This document shows, piece by piece, positions 6,112 to 8,722 of a stretch of DNA of 8,722 nucleotides. The notes below the pieces were generated by a model. It did no database searches, had not been told where the DNA came from, and saw only the letters and a list, made by a program, of their open reading frames with translations. Made by a program: the position numbers and the translations under genes. Position 1 is the stretch's first letter. Every line of letters starts with the position of its first letter. This DNA is from Gammaproteobacteria bacterium (GTDB lineage Bacteria > Pseudomonadota > Gammaproteobacteria > Eutrophobiales > Eutrophobiaceae): NCBI GenBank assembly GCA_018676275.1, contig JABHFC010000293.1, positions 1-8,722 of the forward strand, read 5' to 3'.

Positions 6112-7531
6112 AATTATCAGTCATTTTCAGAGCCAGAAATATTGGTGTTCCTCTACGTTGAATCAACACTGGTATAGATTTATTTTCAGGAAGATCTTTC
6201 AGTATCCTGGCAAAATCTTCCGCACTTGTGACTTTAGTATTGTTCAGCAGAAGTATCACATCGCCAGCACGCACACCGGCACTCTTAGCCACACCATCTT
6301 TTACCTCTTCAACGATAATCCCGTGTTCGGATAATTCAAGTTGCTTTCGCTGAATCTCAGTCGGTGTTTTAACTGTGACATTCAATCTATTTGAAACCTG
6401 ATTATTTTCGCTATTTTGCGTAGCAAGTTTCAACTGTACATCTTCAGGCAATTTTTCAATTTCCACCTTCAATGTCCGGTTTTTGCCCCGACGAATTACC
6501 TCAACAGGAACAGAACTACCAATTTTGCTGTTTCCAACTATTGGCGGTAAATCTGAGGAAAAACCAATTTCCTTTTTATCAAAACTAATTACAACATCTC
6601 CAGCCTCAAAACCGCTTGCCTCTGCCGGGCTACCGGGCAAAACTTTGGCAATCAATGCTCCGTGTGGGCGTTCCATACCAAAGGACTCAGCCAACTCCCG
6701 TGTTACATCCTGAATCAGGACGCCTAACCAGCCACGAGAAACATAACCCTGTTCTCTTAATTGTTGATAAACGTTAACAACTACATCAATGGGCACAGCA
6801 AATGACAAGCCCATATAGCCACCGTTCCGACTATAAATCTGGGAATTGACTCCAATTACTTCACCTTTAAGATTGAATAGAGGTCCACCGGAGTTGCCCG
6901 GATTAATTGCAACATCAGTCTGTATGAATGGCACATAACTTTCATTAGGTAAGCTTCTACCCATAGCACTGATTATGCCCTGAGTTACTGAATGATTGAA
7001 ACCAAATGGAGAACCTATTGCCAATACCCACTCCCCTACTTTCAAACTTTCAGAATTCCCCAGTTTCAGTGTCGGAAAACCTTTTCCTTTAATTTTCAAT
7101 ACAGCAATATCACTTCGCTTATCTGTGCCAATTATTTCGGCAACCAGCTCGCGCCGGTCTTTAAGGCCGACAATAATTTCCTGGGCATTTTCTACAACGT
7201 GATTATTTGTGATTACATAACCATCTTCGGAAATTATAAAGCCTGAACCCAATGATGATCGTTGCCCATTTGGCTGTGAGTCTCTTGGGATCTGCCCGAA
7301 ATATTTATTAAAGAAATCATAGAAAGGGCTGTCTTCGGGGACATCCGGGATATTCAGATTGGGTGCTTGTGCATTGCTCTTTTTTAGACTTGTACTGATA
7401 TTTACCACTGCAGCAGAATGCTCTTCAATCAATGGAGTGAAATCCGGCAATGACCTGGCCTGACTGACCTGGCTGCTTATTAGCAGGCCAAACACCAGTA
7501 ATATATAGTTAATTTTATATTCCATATTCAA
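6110..7531 (-). CDS. mucD: Periplasmic serine protease MucD (HtrA/DegP family)
   Basis: MucD is an HtrA-type protease/chaperone that degrades misfolded envelope proteins and, in Pseudomonas, dampens AlgU-dependent stress signalling. The product has 473 residues. A signal peptide covers about residues 1-25 (hydrophobic INYILLVFGLLISS, likely cut after SQA). The trypsin-like domain has a complete triad: H111 in TNNHVV, D141 in SDIAVLK and S214 in GNSGGP. Two PDZ domains follow at about 265-355 and 385-470, the first starting near GWLGV and the second containing GVRAGDVILLLNN. The start is either TTG at 7531, with GAG 5 bases upstream, or ATG at 7525 two codons later; the signal peptide works with either. 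mucB lies 139 bases upstream with no mucC between them. The next gene follows after 6 bases. Confidence 0.96.
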   Translation of the reverse strand: MNMEYKINYILLVFGLLISSQVSQARSLPDFTPLIEEHSAAVVNISTSLKKSNAQAPNLNIPDVPEDSPFYDFFNKYFGQIPRDSQPNGQRSSLGSGFIISEDGYVITNNHVVENAQEIIVGLKDRRELVAEIIGTDKRSDIAVLKIKGKGFPTLKLGNSESLKVGEWVLAIGSPFGFNHSVTQGIISAMGRSLPNESYVPFIQTDVAINPGNSGGPLFNLKGEVIGVNSQIYSRNGGYMGLSFAVPIDVVVNVYQQLREQGYVSRGWLGVLIQDVTRELAESFGMERPHGALIAKVLPGSPAEASGFEAGDVVISFDKKEIGFSSDLPPIVGNSKIGSSVPVEVIRRGKNRTLKVEIEKLPEDVQLKLATQNSENNQVSNRLNVTVKTPTEIQRKQLELSEHGIIVEEVKDGVAKSAGVRAGDVILLLNNTKVTSAEDFARILKDLPENKSIPVLIQRRGTPIFLALKMTDN

Positions 7532-7598
7532 TAATTCTCATCACAAATATATTATTCAGTTTTAAATGGTACTAGGGTTTTTACGTATGCCAAATAAG

Positions 7599-7629
7599 AT
7601 TTTAACTCAAATCAACAGGTCACAGTAAA
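7599..7629 (-). promoter_or_regulatory. Possible promoter upstream of mucD
   Basis: On the minus strand TAAAAT (7604-7599) resembles a -10 box. TTTACT (7629-7624) resembles a -35 box, but at a long 19-base spacing. It lies about 68 bases before the mucD start in an otherwise empty 139-base gap. A mucD-specific promoter would be biologically reasonable, but the match is weak and AT-rich sequence gives many such hits. No sigma-E/AlgU-type GAACTT box is present in this gap. Confidence 0.25.
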
Positions 7630-7639
7630 CCAATCTGGT

Positions 7640-7662
7640 AGACATCAACCGCTGTGATGTCT
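7640..7662. other. 8-bp hairpin just after mucB
   Basis: A perfect inverted repeat, AGACATCA (7640-7647) and TGATGTCT (7655-7662), has a 7-base loop and lies 8 bases past the mucB stop. The run of T follows the stem only on the plus strand (7662-7666). In the mucB direction the stem is preceded by A residues and followed by TACC. It is therefore a poor intrinsic terminator for mucB. It could be an RNA-stabilising hairpin, a partial terminator, or a stop for antisense transcription. Confidence 0.5.
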
Positions 7663-7670
7663 TTTTGAGA

Positions 7671-8666
7671 CTAACGATTCCCTGTTACAGAATTCGCCAT
7701 CCGCTGCACAGTGGCCTGAGGCACTTCGCCCACTGCTGTCACTTGATAGCCATTGGCTACCTTTGCATAGGTGTTGACCCCACCCATCTTGGAAAAGCCC
7801 GCACTCATTCCAAGCTTGGCATCCATTTTTTCAATGAATATTGAAACCATTGCCAGACCATCTGAATAAACCATGTGGTCCACAGGCCTTTTGCTATCCA
7901 CCATTGGATACATTTCATGATTATTTTTTACAAAGCCATCAGGCATCCAGCCTACTTTCCACTCACCAGTTTCCTTGTCTGTATGTTTTTTCTCTTTTGA
8001 ATTATTGTACCAGGTGAATCCTGCACCATTTATAGAAGGTTTAAGCATTTCATCTGACACAACCTCAAGTATTTCCAGCTGAGTAAACATTATTTGTTCC
8101 AGCAACAAACCCGTTCTATTTTTTAATTCTGATTTAAGCAGAAAGTTATTTTGCTGATCAATCCAGAAGCTATATCCATAGCGATAGGCATCCTTTGGTT
8201 TAATACTTACCACCCATGTCAGTCGGCCGGCAACCCTGTCTTCGCCTAGAATTGAAAAGTGATAGTTGTTAACTAACTGATCTATTGATTCCGGCAATTG
8301 GGAAGAAAGTAATTCTCTGGGCCTGCTCTTTTCCACAACTACTGCCTGATCATCAGGGAATATGCATGTGACAGAGTCTTTATTACGAATCACTTCTCTT
8401 GCTGAGCCGGTCAGTGAAACGAGTCTTTCTAACTCCCCGTCTTCGTTAGCCCTGTGTATCAATCGTAATGTGTTCATCTGTCCGCCACGCTGATAAATAA
8501 AGACGCCATCGTAATTTAGATTGCGTACCGCATCAGACATATTATTAATCAGCGTCCGAGCTGACTGCCCCTGATTATTTTCTGCCTTGACCAGAGTAAG
8601 AGGTGAAAGAAGTAGCACAGAGATGAAACACGAAAGTAAACAACGGAGTCTGTCTTTTAATGACAT
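7671..8666 (-). CDS. mucB: Sigma-E regulatory protein MucB/RseB
   Basis: MucB (RseB) is a periplasmic protein that binds the anti-sigma factor MucA/RseA and shields it from proteolysis until envelope stress releases AlgU/sigma-E. From the chosen ATG it has 331 residues. Residues 1-28 form a signal peptide (MSLKDRLR, then a hydrophobic stretch, likely cut after VKA). The large N-terminal LolA-like domain runs to about 210 and includes NYDGVFIYQRGGQMNTLRLIHR (51-72), VAGRLTWVVSIKPKD, YRYGYSFWID and MFTQLEI. The smaller C-terminal domain includes VGWMPDGF, YSDGLAMVSIFIE and VTAVGEVP. The start was chosen for its fit to a signal peptide; ATG at 8696 and TTG at 8714 are in frame upstream, and the frame stays open to the window end. 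None has a clear Shine-Dalgarno. algU and mucA should lie just beyond the right edge. Confidence 0.92.
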   Translation of the reverse strand: MSLKDRLRCLLSCFISVLLLSPLTLVKAENNQGQSARTLINNMSDAVRNLNYDGVFIYQRGGQMNTLRLIHRANEDGELERLVSLTGSAREVIRNKDSVTCIFPDDQAVVVEKSRPRELLSSQLPESIDQLVNNYHFSILGEDRVAGRLTWVVSIKPKDAYRYGYSFWIDQQNNFLLKSELKNRTGLLLEQIMFTQLEILEVVSDEMLKPSINGAGFTWYNNSKEKKHTDKETGEWKVGWMPDGFVKNNHEMYPMVDSKRPVDHMVYSDGLAMVSIFIEKMDAKLGMSAGFSKMGGVNTYAKVANGYQVTAVGEVPQATVQRMANSVTGNR

Positions 8667-8722
8667 CGTATTGAAGAAAGCAATCACCGGACTCATTACA
8701 AAAATGTTTTTCAAAAAATAAA

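Noticed and set aside
867..7246. Plus-strand open frames of 64-109 residues, for example at 867-1088, 1415-1744, 5103-5378, 5878-6177 and 6483-6713
   Set aside because: Each lies opposite a clearly conserved minus-strand gene and has no domain or start signal of its own.

Overview
The window reads as a chromosomal housekeeping region of a moderately AT-rich gammaproteobacterium. All nine genes lie on the minus strand. In transcription order (right to left) they are mucB/rseB, mucD, a small glutaredoxin-like protein gene, lepA, lepB, a DUF4845 membrane protein gene, rnc, era and recO. This is close to the Pseudomonas layout algU-mucA-mucB-mucC-mucD-lepA-lepB-(DUF4845)-rnc-era-recO-pdxJ, so a Pseudomonadales/Cellvibrionales/Oceanospirillales-type relative is likely. 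Species cannot be read from the sequence.

Right part (about 5858-8722): envelope-stress genes. MucB senses periplasmic signals and guards the anti-sigma factor MucA; MucD is a periplasmic HtrA-type serine protease. mucC, normally between them in Pseudomonas, is absent: only 139 bases lie there, holding an 8-bp hairpin and a weak promoter-like sequence. A thioredoxin-fold protein with a CxxC site begins 6 bases after mucD.

Middle part (about 1024-5857): lepA has its own 144-base upstream region with a plausible sigma-70 -10 box. lepA, lepB, DUF4845, rnc and era then follow with gaps of 19 and 32 bases and two 4-base overlaps (GTGA, ATGA). They look like one operon joining translation (LepA), secretion (LepB), and RNA/ribosome maturation (RNase III, Era). 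recO follows era by 17 bases.

Left end (1-289): no credible gene; pdxJ, expected after recO, does not appear here. Instead there are two inverted-repeat elements in opposite orientation, about 97-196 and 1-79. Their outer arms are unrelated in sequence. Their 53-base cores align without gaps, and each core carries a central 5-bp hairpin at the same alignment position with two compensatory base-pair changes between copies. This is the most unusual thing in the window and suggests a dispersed, structure-constrained repeat family. No complete new multi-gene system was found.
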